This document shows positions 24,844 to 33,977 of a stretch of 53,471 nt of DNA, piece by piece. A model generated the notes under the pieces. That model worked only from the letters and a program-made list of their open reading frames with translations, searched no databases and was not told the origin of the DNA. The stretch comes from an uncultured Pirellulales bacterium (lineage in GTDB: Bacteria; Planctomycetota; Planctomycetia; Pirellulales; Lacipirellulaceae). The position numbers and the translations under genes were made by a program. Where the stretch lies: contig CAMYJY010000002.1 in the NCBI GenBank assembly GCA_947258835.1, positions 10,692-64,162 of the forward strand, written 5' to 3'. Numbering within the stretch: position 1 is the stretch's first letter; the number at the start of each line of letters is the position of its first letter.

Positions 24844-26430
24844 CTACCCATTCCAGACCAAGACTGGCTGGCGGGCAGCGCGGACTTCATCGGGGCGGCT
24901 CACCGGTGTGGTATGGGGGGCCTCGTGCAGTAGTTCGGCGGATTCTTCGGTGATGCGGAAGAGGGTTTCCGCAAAGGCGTCGAGTGTTTCCTTACCTTCC
25001 GACTCGGTCGGCTCGATCATCATGGCCTCGGGGACCGTGAGTGGGAAGTAGACGGTGGGCGCGTGATAACCGTAGTCCAACAGCCGCTTGGCAAGATCCA
25101 TGGCCGAGATGTTTTGTTGGCGTTTTAATTCACTGGCTGAGGCCACGAACTCATGCATGCAGCGATTGCCTTGCGGCACCGGCAAAATATGCTGGACGCG
25201 GCTGAGCAAATAATTGGCATTGAGCACGGCGTTTTCGGCCACGCGTCGCAGGCCTGCGGGGCCGTGCGTACGGATATAGACGTATGCTCGCAGGAGCACG
25301 CCCACATTGCCAAAAAAGGCACGGACACGACCGATCGATTTGGGGCGATTGGTGTCTAGGCGAAAGTAGGGGAGTTTCGAGTTTCGAGTTGCGAGTTGCG
25401 GGTTATGCGCTGCAGTTGCTTGCTCTCGCGACTCGCAACTCGTAACTCGCGACTCTTTTCGCTCTCGCGACTCGCAACTCGCAACTCGCAACTCTTTCGC
25501 AACTCGCAACTCTTTCACAATGATGGGGGCTGGTAGGTACGGTGCGAGCTTTTCGGTGACACAGATGGGGCCGGCACCTGGTCCGCCTCCGCCGTGGGGG
25601 CCGCTAAACGTCTTGTGGGGATTGTAATGTTGCATGTCCACCCCGAACGCACCGGGTTGGGTGATTCCGAGGATGGCGTTCATGTTGGCTCCATCCAGAT
25701 AGACCAGTCCGCCCACCGCGTGCACCTGCTCGGCAATTTGTTGCATGTTGGGTTCAAACAGGCCCAGCGTGCTCGGGTTGGTGATCATCAGCACCGCCAC
25801 CTGCTCATCCAGCTTGGCGGCTAGGTCTTCCATGTCCACATAGCCGGCGGCCGAGGTCTGTACCGTCACCGCCTCAAAGCCGGCCATGACGGCACTGGCC
25901 GGATTGGTGCCGTGGGCATTGTCCGGGACGAGAATTTTGGTGCGGGTTTCCCCGAGGTCTTGAAAATAGGCGGCCGCCACAAGCAGGGCGGTGAACTCTC
26001 CTTGGGCGCCTGCTGCCGGTTGCAGGGAGCAGGCCGGCAGTCCGGAGATTTCTTGCAGCATCTCTTGCATCTCGTACAGGATGGCCAACATGCCCTGCAG
26101 GGTGGATTCGTCTTGGTACGGGTGCAGTTCGGCAAAGCCGGGCATTGCGGCCGCTCGTTCGTTGCGTTTGGGGTTGTACTTCATGGTGCAGGAACCGAGC
26201 GGGTAGAAGTGCGTGTCGACCGACATATTTTGGGTGGAAAGATTCACAAAGTGCCGAATAATTTGGGGCTCGGAGAGCTCGGGGAGTTCGGGCGGGGCTT
26301 GCCGGACGGCATCTGCCGGCAGCAGGTCGGTGATCTCCCGCTCAGGCACATCACAGGCCGGCAATCGGGCCGCCCGGCGTCCTGGTCGGGAGAGTTCAAA
26401 CAAGCTCTGGGTATCACGAGTATTGCGCAT
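24844..26430 (-). CDS. gcvPB: Glycine dehydrogenase (decarboxylating) subunit 2, with repeat-encoded insertion
   Basis: PLP-binding subunit of the split P-protein of the glycine cleavage system. Motifs include LSTQNMSVDTHFYPLGSCTM, KYNPKRNERAA, PAAGAQGEFTALL, and the PLP-lysine block MQHYNPHKTFSGPHGGGGPG. At 528 aa it exceeds the usual 480-490. The extra segment (about residues 302-351) contains words such as KELRVASCESRERKESRV and NPQLATRNSK, encoded by GAGTTGCGAG-type simple repeats. It interrupts the junction between APIIVK and RLDTNRPKSIGRV. The start at 26430 (MRNTRDTQSLFEL) is chosen because the upstream 18 codons are read from the REP-like element. Confidence 0.95.
   Translation of the reverse strand: MRNTRDTQSLFELSRPGRRAARLPACDVPEREITDLLPADAVRQAPPELPELSEPQIIRHFVNLSTQNMSVDTHFYPLGSCTMKYNPKRNERAAAMPGFAELHPYQDESTLQGMLAILYEMQEMLQEISGLPACSLQPAAGAQGEFTALLVAAAYFQDLGETRTKILVPDNAHGTNPASAVMAGFEAVTVQTSAAGYVDMEDLAAKLDEQVAVLMITNPSTLGLFEPNMQQIAEQVHAVGGLVYLDGANMNAILGITQPGAFGVDMQHYNPHKTFSGPHGGGGPGAGPICVTEKLAPYLPAPIIVKELRVAKELRVASCESRERKESRVTSCESREQATAAHNPQLATRNSKLPYFRLDTNRPKSIGRVRAFFGNVGVLLRAYVYIRTHGPAGLRRVAENAVLNANYLLSRVQHILPVPQGNRCMHEFVASASELKRQQNISAMDLAKRLLDYGYHAPTVYFPLTVPEAMMIEPTESEGKETLDAFAETLFRITEESAELLHEAPHTTPVSRPDEVRAARQPVLVWNG
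25373..25520. repeat. GAGTTGCGAG/CTCGCAACTC simple repeat in frame within gcvPB
   Basis: Words GAGTTTCGAGTTGCGAGTTG and, in the opposite sense, CGCGACTCGCAACTCG and CAACTCGCAACTC recur across the stretch. The two orientations could pair as a large hairpin. The total insertion keeps the gcvPB frame. The same words occur at 9266-9372. Confidence 0.88.
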
Positions 26431-26442
26431 GGTTCTTACTGA

Positions 26443-26518
26443 TAAAAAAGGTGTCAGGAACCTTTTCCCCCTCGGCTTCCCCACAATACCCCAAATAAAA
26501 GGTTCCTGACACCTTTTA
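26443..26518. repeat. Palindromic REP-like element (family E) between gcvPA and gcvPB
   Basis: Arms TAAAAAAGGTGTCAGGAACC... (26443-26466) and ...GGTTCCTGACACCTTTTA (26497-26518). It resembles family D in design (GTCAGG...CCTGAC) but has different sequence. Its outer end supplies the TAA stop of gcvPA. An RNA hairpin between the two subunit genes is expected. Confidence 0.88.
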
Positions 26519-27901
26519 CGGCTGTGCCATTAGGTCGGGGCGTTTGCTGCAGGCCCCCTGGGCCGTGGTTAGTGCTTGGACCCAGCCATCGATTTCTGCT
26601 CGGGTGCGTTTTTCGGTAACGGCCACCAGAAAACAGTCGGCCAACTCCGGATACCAGGGCGCGAGTGGGACACCGGCCAAGTACCCGGCACGCTGGGCCG
26701 ATTGCAGCAGGGATGCCACATTGTTCTCGGCGTCCCGAATCACAAATTCCTTGAACGTCGGTTGATCGAAGGCCAACGTAAAACGGTCTGCTTGACAGAG
26801 TTGCTTGGCCGCATAGTGTGATTTTTGCAAACACAGCTGGGCCGTTTCTCGCAAGCCTTGGGGGCCGAGTTGAGATAGGTAGACGGTTGCTCGGAGAGCA
26901 AACAGGCCCTGATTGGTGCATACATTGCTGGTGGCTTTTTCTCGGCGGATGTGCTGTTCCCGGGTCTGCATGGTGAGCACATAACAGCGCTTGCCGTGTC
27001 GATCCACGGTTTCTCCCACAATCCGGCCCGGCATCCGCCGCACCAGTTTTTGGTCGCAAGCCAGGATCCCCAGATAGGGGCCTCCGTAGGACATGGGTGT
27101 GCCCAGCCCATGGCCCTCGGCCACCGCGATGTTGGCCCCATAGGCACCCGGCGGCTGGAGGATCCCCAAACTGATGGGATCAAAGGCGCTGATCAGTAGC
27201 GCCCCGGCCGCTTGGGTCAACTGCGAGACGCGGTGGGCATCTTCCAGGCAGCCAAAAAAATTGGGCTGTTGTAAGACGACCGCCGCCACGGAGTCATCCA
27301 GTGCGGAAGCCAGCAGGTCGGGGTCGAGCACGCCGGTAGGGGTTTGCAGCGTGATCAGCTGCAGGTCGAGATTTTTCAGATAGGTGGCGACGGTGGCGCG
27401 ATATTCCGGATGCAAGCTGGCCGGCACCAGAATCTTTTTCCTGGTGCGCGTGGCGCTGGCGGCCATCAAGGTGGCCTCGGCCGTAGCGCTGGCGCCGTCG
27501 TACAGACTGGCATTGGATACGTCCATGCCCGTCAGGCGGGTAATCAGCGACTGGTACTCAAAAACCACCTGCAGATTGCCCTGGCTGGCTTCGGGCTGGT
27601 AAGGCGTGTAGGAGGTGTAAAATTCACTGCGGGAACCAATCGTATCGACCACGGCGGGTATAAAGTGGTCATAACTGCCCCCTCCTAGGAAACAGACCGA
27701 ATTTCCGCCATGGGCATTTTGAGCCGCCAGCGTACGGAGCGTATGGTCCATCTCGATTTCGGAGAGTGCGGGGGGCAAGTCGAGCGAGCGGTCGAGCTGC
27801 AGCGCGGCGGGGATGGGTGCAAACAGATCCTCCAGGCTGTCCGCTCCGATGGCGTCGAGCATGGCCTGCTGATCTTCGGGTGTGTTGTAGAGGTAGGGCA
27901 T
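26516..27901 (-). CDS. gcvPA: Glycine dehydrogenase (decarboxylating) subunit 1
   Basis: Partner subunit of the split P-protein. It begins MPYLYNTPEDQQAMLDAIGA and carries CFLGGGSYDHFIPAVVDTIG, SEFYTSYTPYQPEASQG, DVSNASLYDGASATAEA, and GLGTPMSYGGPYLGILA, all typical of GcvPA. The 461-aa length is normal. It starts 8 nt after the gcvH stop. Its final TAA is part of the palindromic element that separates it from gcvPB, so the C-terminus (KRPDLMAQP) may have been set or trimmed by insertion of that element. Confidence 0.96.
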   Translation of the reverse strand: MPYLYNTPEDQQAMLDAIGADSLEDLFAPIPAALQLDRSLDLPPALSEIEMDHTLRTLAAQNAHGGNSVCFLGGGSYDHFIPAVVDTIGSRSEFYTSYTPYQPEASQGNLQVVFEYQSLITRLTGMDVSNASLYDGASATAEATLMAASATRTRKKILVPASLHPEYRATVATYLKNLDLQLITLQTPTGVLDPDLLASALDDSVAAVVLQQPNFFGCLEDAHRVSQLTQAAGALLISAFDPISLGILQPPGAYGANIAVAEGHGLGTPMSYGGPYLGILACDQKLVRRMPGRIVGETVDRHGKRCYVLTMQTREQHIRREKATSNVCTNQGLFALRATVYLSQLGPQGLRETAQLCLQKSHYAAKQLCQADRFTLAFDQPTFKEFVIRDAENNVASLLQSAQRAGYLAGVPLAPWYPELADCFLVAVTEKRTRAEIDGWVQALTTAQGACSKRPDLMAQP

Positions 27902-27909
27902 GGGTAAAC

Positions 27910-28308
27910 TCAGTGGGCCTCTTCGCTACACTGTTTTTCGTAGGCGGCATGATCCATCAGTTCGCCCAGACCGGCCTCGCTGGAGATCTTCAATTTGGCG
28001 ATCCACCCTGCTCCATAGGGGTCGCTGCCTAGGGTCTCTAGGGCGTCGGGAAGTGCCTCGTTAACGGCCACCACTTCGCCATCTACAGGGGCGTAAATAT
28101 CGCTAACGGCTTTGACCGATTCGACTTCGCAGAACGGTTCGCCAGCGGTGACTTGTTTGCCAACTTCGGGTAGGTCGATGTAGACCAGGTCGGTCAGCGC
28201 CTCCACAGCAAAGGCGGAAATTCCCAGCGTGGCAATTTTTTCGCCATCCGTCTCGGCAACGGCCACCCACTCGTGCGTTTTCGCATATTGTAGTTCTTCC
28301 GGATTCAC
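27910..28308 (-). CDS. gcvH: Glycine cleavage system H protein
   Basis: Lipoyl carrier that shuttles the aminomethyl group between P, T and L proteins. It starts MNPEELQYAKTHEWVAV and contains the lipoyl-lysine block GEPFCEVESVKAVSDIYAPV, with the Lys in the ESVKA motif, then GEVVAVNEAL. The 132-aa length is standard. AGGAGA lies a few nt upstream of the ATG. It sits between gcvT and gcvPA, and the lipoate ligase-like gene is three genes downstream, so all but the shared L protein of the glycine cleavage system are encoded here. Confidence 0.97.
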   Translation of the reverse strand: MNPEELQYAKTHEWVAVAETDGEKIATLGISAFAVEALTDLVYIDLPEVGKQVTAGEPFCEVESVKAVSDIYAPVDGEVVAVNEALPDALETLGSDPYGAGWIAKLKISSEAGLGELMDHAAYEKQCSEEAH

Positions 28309-28569
28309 GAGTTATCTCCTGTCTGCAGTTTCTGCAAGAACGGCCGGAGGCCGTTCCTGCAGAAGTAAATTAATCTGAATAAAAGTCGATCGTGAAGACT
28401 CGCCCTGGGATGGTCCCAACAGGCCCCCGTTCATGCCGGGGCAGGCCCCCGAGGCGGCCCTGCCGTCCGTCCTATTGCCCTTTGCGCTGCCAATGAGCCA
28501 AGGGCGCCCAACGGAAGCCCGTATTTGGCAAGCAAAATGCTAGCGGTAGGTTCATTGGCCGCGCAGACA
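28309..28569. other. Gap between gcvT and gcvH with a long hairpin
   Basis: A near-perfect 16-bp stem with a 3-nt loop at 28330-28364 (TTCTGCAAGAACGGCC and GGCCGTTCCTGCAGAA, one mismatch) lies about 22 nt before gcvH. It could attenuate or stabilise the transcript between the two genes, or be a small repeat. No glycine riboswitch was recognised. The rest is GC-rich without coding signal. Confidence 0.6.
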
Positions 28570-29703
28570 TCAACAGTTGTTTCCACGATGATAAAATGGT
28601 AACGGTACTACCGTGGCCGGGTGTTGCCGGCCACGGATATCCACACTCAGCGAGGTGCCTGGCGCCGCAGCCGCCCGCTTGACATAGCCCATCGCCAGGG
28701 GACATTGAAAGGTCGGCGAAAAAGTGCCGCTGGTGACGACGCCGACTTGTTCATCATTCCATAGGAGGGGGCAATCTTCGCGGGGCACGCGGCCCGAGGT
28801 CAGCTGGAGGCCGATCCGCACGGACCGCTGGCTGTCTTTTTGCTTGGCTTCGATGGCGGCCTGACCGATGAAGTGGCGGTCGCGCAAGTTGATGGCAAAG
28901 TCCAGCTGGGCCTCGATGGGGGTAATCGTTTCGGACAGTTCGTGTCCGTACAGAGGCATGCCCGCCTCCAGTCGCAACGTATCGCGTGCCGCCAGTCCGA
29001 CCGCTTGGCCACCAATTTTTTCAGCGGCGGTCACCAGTTGTTCCCAGAGGCCGACAATCTGGGCGGCGTCGCAAATCAATTCACAACCGTCTTCGCCCGT
29101 ATAGCCGGTACGGCTCACAAAGCACTCGACACCAGCGAGTGTCATCAACTGGCCCGTATAGTAGCGGAGGGCCGTAAGGCTGCCTGAGCTGCTCAAGGCA
29201 TCGAGCAGTTCAATGGCTTGGGGGCCTTGCACGGCGATCATGGCATAGTCGGTTGTCTTGTCCTCCAGGGCCACCTCCTGGCTGCCGCGGTGCTGTTCCA
29301 GCCAAGCGAGGATTTTGGCGCGGTTGCTGGCATTGACCACCAGTCCGTATTTGGGGTTTTTGTCGGCCGGCAGGTCCGGACGGTACACCAGGACGTCATC
29401 CAGCACGCCTCCCTGCTCATTGCAAATCAGCGAATAACGGATTTGCTGGGGTTTCATATGGGCGACATTGCGAGTCAGCAATCCATCCAAAAAGGAGGAG
29501 ACCCCAGGGCCGCCCAACAGCACCCGGCCCATGTGCGAAATATCGAAGAGCCCGACCGCGGTGCGGGTGGCCTGATGTTCGGCCACGATTGAGGTGTACT
29601 GCACCGGCATCGACCAACCGGCGAAATCGACCATCCGTCCGCCGTGGGCGCGGTGCCAATCGTAGAGCGGTGTGCGGGCCAGGGGCGAGGCGTCAGATGG
29701 CAT
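28570..29703 (-). CDS. gcvT: Glycine cleavage system T protein (aminomethyltransferase)
   Basis: Transfers the methylene unit from GcvH to tetrahydrofolate. Signatures are LYDWHRAHGGRMVDFAGWSM, FDISHMGRVLLGGPG, SRTGYTGEDGCELIC, LAARDTLRLEAGMPLYGHEL and CPLAMGYVKR near the C-terminus. Length 377 aa is usual. The start overlaps the upstream membrane protein gene by 11 nt, so it is probably translated from a longer transcript including rnr. It is separated from gcvH by 261 nt containing a hairpin. Confidence 0.96.
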   Translation of the reverse strand: MPSDASPLARTPLYDWHRAHGGRMVDFAGWSMPVQYTSIVAEHQATRTAVGLFDISHMGRVLLGGPGVSSFLDGLLTRNVAHMKPQQIRYSLICNEQGGVLDDVLVYRPDLPADKNPKYGLVVNASNRAKILAWLEQHRGSQEVALEDKTTDYAMIAVQGPQAIELLDALSSSGSLTALRYYTGQLMTLAGVECFVSRTGYTGEDGCELICDAAQIVGLWEQLVTAAEKIGGQAVGLAARDTLRLEAGMPLYGHELSETITPIEAQLDFAINLRDRHFIGQAAIEAKQKDSQRSVRIGLQLTSGRVPREDCPLLWNDEQVGVVTSGTFSPTFQCPLAMGYVKRAAAAPGTSLSVDIRGRQHPATVVPLPFYHRGNNC

Positions 29704-31615
29704 GGGAGGGGATGGGTTCCCAGATGTGTGGGCGGGGGATACGAATAGCGTATTCTAGCGGTTTACGCGCGACCTTCCAGGGGCAGGGGCGGGCTAAAAT
29801 AATCGGAGCGCATAGAACGGCCTCCGGCCGGGCGGCACAGGCGGCGATGCGGCGATCGATCTCGCGCAGGAGTCGCAGATAGCCCGCGCCGCCCACACCG
29901 CCATAGTGGCGTTGCAAGATCTCATCCGACAGGCCCTCGGGAAGATCCGCTCCCGGGGGCATCAGGTCATCGACGGGGCATCCCGCGGCCAATTGATTTT
30001 GCATGGCCACCGCCGCCTGCTCCGATGCGGTGGAGCGCACGGCCAGCAAGGTGCCCGCGCGATCCGCTAGCAGATCGCCAAAAGAAAATCCACTGCCGCC
30101 ATTGGCGTCGAGTTCTTCCTTGAGGAGACCGGCGTCGTGGCTGGCCAGCGCGTTCGACAGTACTTGGAGGGCGGCACTGACCAAATAATGCCGGGTCCAG
30201 TCACGTCGGCCCCGCAAAGTCACTTTGCGGAATACCGCATGGGCTCTCCAGGAAAACGGCGGCAGGTTGGAGCCGACAAATACCCCTAGTTTGCCATGTC
30301 CCAGCAGGTAACCCAGCGCTAAAATTGCGGCGCGGTTTTCTCGGACGGCCGTACCTGGCCGCGAACGTATGCGGGCTTCGTCAAAGGCGGTGGCGACACA
30401 CTTCGTAAACGTCAATGAGCGCTGCTTTTCAGCTAGGGCTGACAGCCGTTGGATTTGAGCTAGGGTGGCGACTTCCAGGTCTTCCAGCATGCCCAGTTCG
30501 ACCAAGGTCTGTCGGACCGAAAGTTCCCGCAGGTCCAGATGCCCATAGGAAATCTGAGCGGCTTCGTCCCGGATTGTGATTTCGTGGAGGGATTGCAAGA
30601 AGGGGCCGGCTGCGCTGTGCGACCAGGCGTTGTCCACCATGATCGGTCCGGTGAGTTGCAGGATCCAGTGGGGCACGGTGATCCGCCCCAGTGCCAAGTG
30701 TCGCGGCGAAAATCCCAGTCCGCCGTCGCGGGTGACCACGCGCCCGGCCGTCGTGAGATTGAAGTGCCGATTCCCTAGGGGTAGGCGTGAGAGTTTCAGC
30801 GTCATCTCCAGCCGCACATCGTCGGTGCCCAGCTGGATGCCCGCGCCATGATTTCCCGGCAGCAGCGAAAGTGCCCAGGCGGCCAGTTGGTTGCAATCCT
30901 GCTCGGTCAGCGTGAGCTGACTTGTTGCGTCTGGCGGCAGCTTGCGGGGGTCATTTTCTCGGAACATCGTGAACAGTCGGCGACGATCCGCGGTGGAGAG
31001 CTCGGCCGCGGCCACTTCCAGCCGTTCCGGCGCGAGGGCCAGCCAGGCGAACCCTGCCACGCCTCCACCTAAGATCAGCGCTGTTAGCAAGGTCTGCTGG
31101 AGGAGCCAACGGCCCTTGTGCTGCGTGGAAATCCAGGTTACGCCCAGCCAACTGCCCCACAAACACGCGGTGCCTAGCAGCAGGGTTGCCGGCAGTGAGG
31201 GTGCGGTGTAGGGCGCTGCGTGCAGCAGGATGCGGGTTGCCGTGGCGACGAGGAAGGAGGCGATGAGGGCTAGGGCAGTCCGCGGCCAAATCTGCAAACG
31301 TGAGGTCGGGTTTTTGGCCGGACCGCAGAAGATTCCTAACAGGAACGCCAGGATCAGGAAGAGCAAAAACTCTTTGACCACGCTCGAGGCGGCGGGGATG
31401 ACCGACCCGATCAGTCCAGTGTCCGGCACCGGCTGGAGGGTCAGGGCCTGCCAGCGCCCCGCCGCGGGGGCACACCAGCAGACCAGTGCTAGCAATACGC
31501 AGAGGTACAGTGCGAGCAGGTACCGTGCGGGAGTTCTCCAGCTGCGGGCGGCGGGGAGATGGCGATCGCGTTGCGCGCTTTGGGCCGGTGATGTGCTGGG
31601 CTGGCTGGGGGGCAT
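29693..31615 (-). CDS. Uncharacterised membrane protein, five predicted helices and large soluble domain
   Basis: Not assigned to a named family. About five hydrophobic segments in the first 200 residues (ARYLLALYLCVLLALVCWCA, VVKEFLLFLILAFLLGIFCG, ALALIASFLVATATRILLH, ATLLLGTACLWGSWLGVTWI, TLLTALILGGGVAGFAWLAL) precede a soluble domain of about 430 residues. That domain contains DCNQLAAWALSLLPGN, GSGFSFGDLLADRAGTLLAV and HYGGVGGAGYLRLLREIDRR. I recall proteobacterial hypotheticals with similar blocks but no function. It sits between rnr (47 nt upstream) and gcvT (11-nt overlap), so it is cotranscribed with them. Confidence 0.8.
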   Translation of the reverse strand: MPPSQPSTSPAQSAQRDRHLPAARSWRTPARYLLALYLCVLLALVCWCAPAAGRWQALTLQPVPDTGLIGSVIPAASSVVKEFLLFLILAFLLGIFCGPAKNPTSRLQIWPRTALALIASFLVATATRILLHAAPYTAPSLPATLLLGTACLWGSWLGVTWISTQHKGRWLLQQTLLTALILGGGVAGFAWLALAPERLEVAAAELSTADRRRLFTMFRENDPRKLPPDATSQLTLTEQDCNQLAAWALSLLPGNHGAGIQLGTDDVRLEMTLKLSRLPLGNRHFNLTTAGRVVTRDGGLGFSPRHLALGRITVPHWILQLTGPIMVDNAWSHSAAGPFLQSLHEITIRDEAAQISYGHLDLRELSVRQTLVELGMLEDLEVATLAQIQRLSALAEKQRSLTFTKCVATAFDEARIRSRPGTAVRENRAAILALGYLLGHGKLGVFVGSNLPPFSWRAHAVFRKVTLRGRRDWTRHYLVSAALQVLSNALASHDAGLLKEELDANGGSGFSFGDLLADRAGTLLAVRSTASEQAAVAMQNQLAAGCPVDDLMPPGADLPEGLSDEILQRHYGGVGGAGYLRLLREIDRRIAACAARPEAVLCAPIILARPCPWKVARKPLEYAIRIPRPHIWEPIPSHAI

Positions 31616-31662
31616 CGTACCGTATCTGGGTGTGTGCCGACGTGCTGGTTGAAACGCTGGCG

Positions 31663-33903
31663 CTAATGCCGCTTGCGGCGACCCTGGAAGGGCTTGGGCG
31701 GTTTGCGTTTCCGCTTGGGTTTGGTTGCGGAAGGCTTGGTCTGGCCCAGCTTCTGCAGCAGGCGGAAATCCAGTTCGCGACGTTCGACGTCGACTGCCGC
31801 CACGGCCACCCGCACGGCATCGCCCAGACGGTAGGTGTGGCGAAAACCTTGGATGACATGCCCTGCCTTGTCGTACTTGTAATTGTCGTCGGTGAGTGCG
31901 CTGATGGGTACAAAACCTTCCGCGGGTAGCTGAGTTCCCCTCACGAACATGCCAAAACTTTCCACACCCGTGACGATGCCCTCCAGCTCGGTGCCAATTT
32001 TATCCTCCAAATAGAGCAGGAGTTTGACCTTGGTCAGTTCGCGTTCGGCGGCCGTGGCCCGGTCTTCTCGCTGGCTGCAGTGATCCCCTAGCGTCAGCAG
32101 GGCATGGGTGTCTTGCTGGGGAGGCTGGCCGCGATTGACCGCATCGATCAGACGATGAATCGTCAAATCCGGATAGCGGCGGATGGGGGAGGTGAAATGG
32201 CAATAGCAAGGGCTGGCCAGGGCGTAGTGTCCTTCTTCCTCGGGGCTGTAGATGGCCCGCTGCATGGCGCGGAGCACCGCGTAGTTCACGGCTGGCTGGC
32301 GCGCATCTCCTTGCACCTGGGCCAGCAAGTCCTGCAAGGCAAAACGACTTTCCAGGCTTTCTGTCTGGAGCCCCAGCTCTTTGACAAACGTGTTCAAAGC
32401 TTTCAGCTTGCGGGGGTCTGGCGCGCCGTGCACCCGCCGCAGAAAAGATAGGCCCTCGTCCGCCAGCATTTCCGCCACCCCTTCGTTGGCGGCCAACATA
32501 AACTCTTCGATGATCTGGTGGCTCTCGGTATTTTCCTCGAGATGGGCACCGGTGACTTGGCCTTCCGGATTCATGTCAATCGTCAACTCGGGCATGGCCA
32601 ATTCCAGGGCCCCGCGCTCCAGGCGGCGTTTCCGCATCAGCATGGCCAGCGCATGCATCCGGCCCAGCAAGCCGTGCACGGAGGGGGTGAGTTGAGTTTT
32701 CCAGGCGGTGGGGTCGGCCAGGTACCGATCGACCTCTTCGTAGGTGAAACGGCGGCAGCTCTTGATCGCGCTTTTGGTGACTTGCGTGGCAATGCGCTGG
32801 CCCGTGGAGCTCAGCTCGATGTGGGCGGTCATGGCATAGCGGACCTTGTCCGGCTGCAGACTGGCCAGATTATTGGAAATCACCTCGGGCAACATCGGGA
32901 TCACACGGTCCGGCAAGTAGACGCTGGTGGCCCGATCTTGGGCCGCCCGGTCGAGGGCTGACCGTGGCCGGACGAAATGCGATACGTCCGCGATATGGAC
33001 CCCCAACCGCCAATGTCCCTGGTCGGTTTGTTCCAGCGAGATCGCATCGTCGAAATCCCTCGCGGTGGCCGGGTCGATGGTGATCACCGTTTCGCTGGTG
33101 AGATCTTGGCGGCGGGAGCCAATCGAGCCATCAAATTTTTCGGCCTGCCGGCGGGCATTGTTGAGCGTCGCCTCGTCGAATTCTCCGGGCAGATCAAATT
33201 CGTGGATGATGGACAACGTTTCCACGCCCGGTTGGCCCCGCTGGCCTAAAATCTCCACCAGCACGCCTTCGCCATCACGGATTTGGGTCGGAAAGCGGAC
33301 CATTTCCAAGACCACTTTGTCTCCCGGTTGGGCGCCCTTGGCACCGGGGTCACCGACGTATACGGGGTTGGCAAACACCTTGCCATCGACGAGCACAAAA
33401 CCCATGCCGCCTTCCACGATGTAGGTTCCCACAAAGCGATTGGTGGCACGTTCGATGACATCGATCACCCGGCCTTCGGCCTTGCCCTGCCGACCTTTTT
33501 TGCCACCGAGTCGCACCCGCACCGTATCGCCGCTGGCCGCGTCACCCGCGCGGTTGGCCGGAATAAAAATGTCGGCATCTCGGCCCTGGGAGGCCTGCGT
33601 GTTTTCCGGTCGCACAAAACCAAAACCTGCTTGGGCCCGCCGGAAGGTGCCCGTTACGTGCTGGGAGGAGCCCCGCTGTGCTGATTTTTGTCCGTGTTTG
33701 GCAGCTGCCGGCGTGCCGGGGCATACCAGATGACGAGCACCGTAGACCAAACGGCCCTCGTGGACCAGTTGTTTGATGGTTCGCTTCAGCTGAGGAAGCG
33801 CTTCCTGTTCCAAACCCAATTGCTTGGCTATCACCTTGGGTTTGACCGGCCGGTAGTTGGCACTGTGGACATGACGGAGAATGGTGGCGGAGAGGTCGGG
33901 CAT
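31663..33903 (-). CDS. rnr: Ribonuclease R (RNB/VacB family 3'-5' exoribonuclease)
   Basis: Degrades structured RNA from the 3' end. Order of domains: a winged-helix-like N-terminus (VKPKVIAKQLGLEQEALPQL), cold-shock domains (GTFRRAQAGFGFVRPE and onward), the RNB catalytic core with DPATARDFDDAISLEQ and GVHIADVSHFVRP carrying the metal-binding Asp residues, then HFTSPIRRYPDLTIHR, and an S1 domain (GTELEGIVTGVESFGMFVRG). The C-terminal tail is Lys/Arg-rich, as is common for RNase R. Length 746 aa is normal. It follows a second RNA-processing candidate, the YhaM-like gene, by 74 nt. Confidence 0.96.
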   Translation of the reverse strand: MPDLSATILRHVHSANYRPVKPKVIAKQLGLEQEALPQLKRTIKQLVHEGRLVYGARHLVCPGTPAAAKHGQKSAQRGSSQHVTGTFRRAQAGFGFVRPENTQASQGRDADIFIPANRAGDAASGDTVRVRLGGKKGRQGKAEGRVIDVIERATNRFVGTYIVEGGMGFVLVDGKVFANPVYVGDPGAKGAQPGDKVVLEMVRFPTQIRDGEGVLVEILGQRGQPGVETLSIIHEFDLPGEFDEATLNNARRQAEKFDGSIGSRRQDLTSETVITIDPATARDFDDAISLEQTDQGHWRLGVHIADVSHFVRPRSALDRAAQDRATSVYLPDRVIPMLPEVISNNLASLQPDKVRYAMTAHIELSSTGQRIATQVTKSAIKSCRRFTYEEVDRYLADPTAWKTQLTPSVHGLLGRMHALAMLMRKRRLERGALELAMPELTIDMNPEGQVTGAHLEENTESHQIIEEFMLAANEGVAEMLADEGLSFLRRVHGAPDPRKLKALNTFVKELGLQTESLESRFALQDLLAQVQGDARQPAVNYAVLRAMQRAIYSPEEEGHYALASPCYCHFTSPIRRYPDLTIHRLIDAVNRGQPPQQDTHALLTLGDHCSQREDRATAAERELTKVKLLLYLEDKIGTELEGIVTGVESFGMFVRGTQLPAEGFVPISALTDDNYKYDKAGHVIQGFRHTYRLGDAVRVAVAAVDVERRELDFRLLQKLGQTKPSATKPKRKRKPPKPFQGRRKRH

Positions 33904-33977
33904 TAGATTACGGTCAGCCTGGGGAGTTCGACGTTGCCGGGGTGCGTTGCCGCCGGGCAGGGTTCCAAGAATTCACG

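Noticed and set aside
28309..28569. Glycine riboswitch before gcvH
   Set aside because: The hairpin present is a simple stem; the tandem aptamer consensus was not seen.
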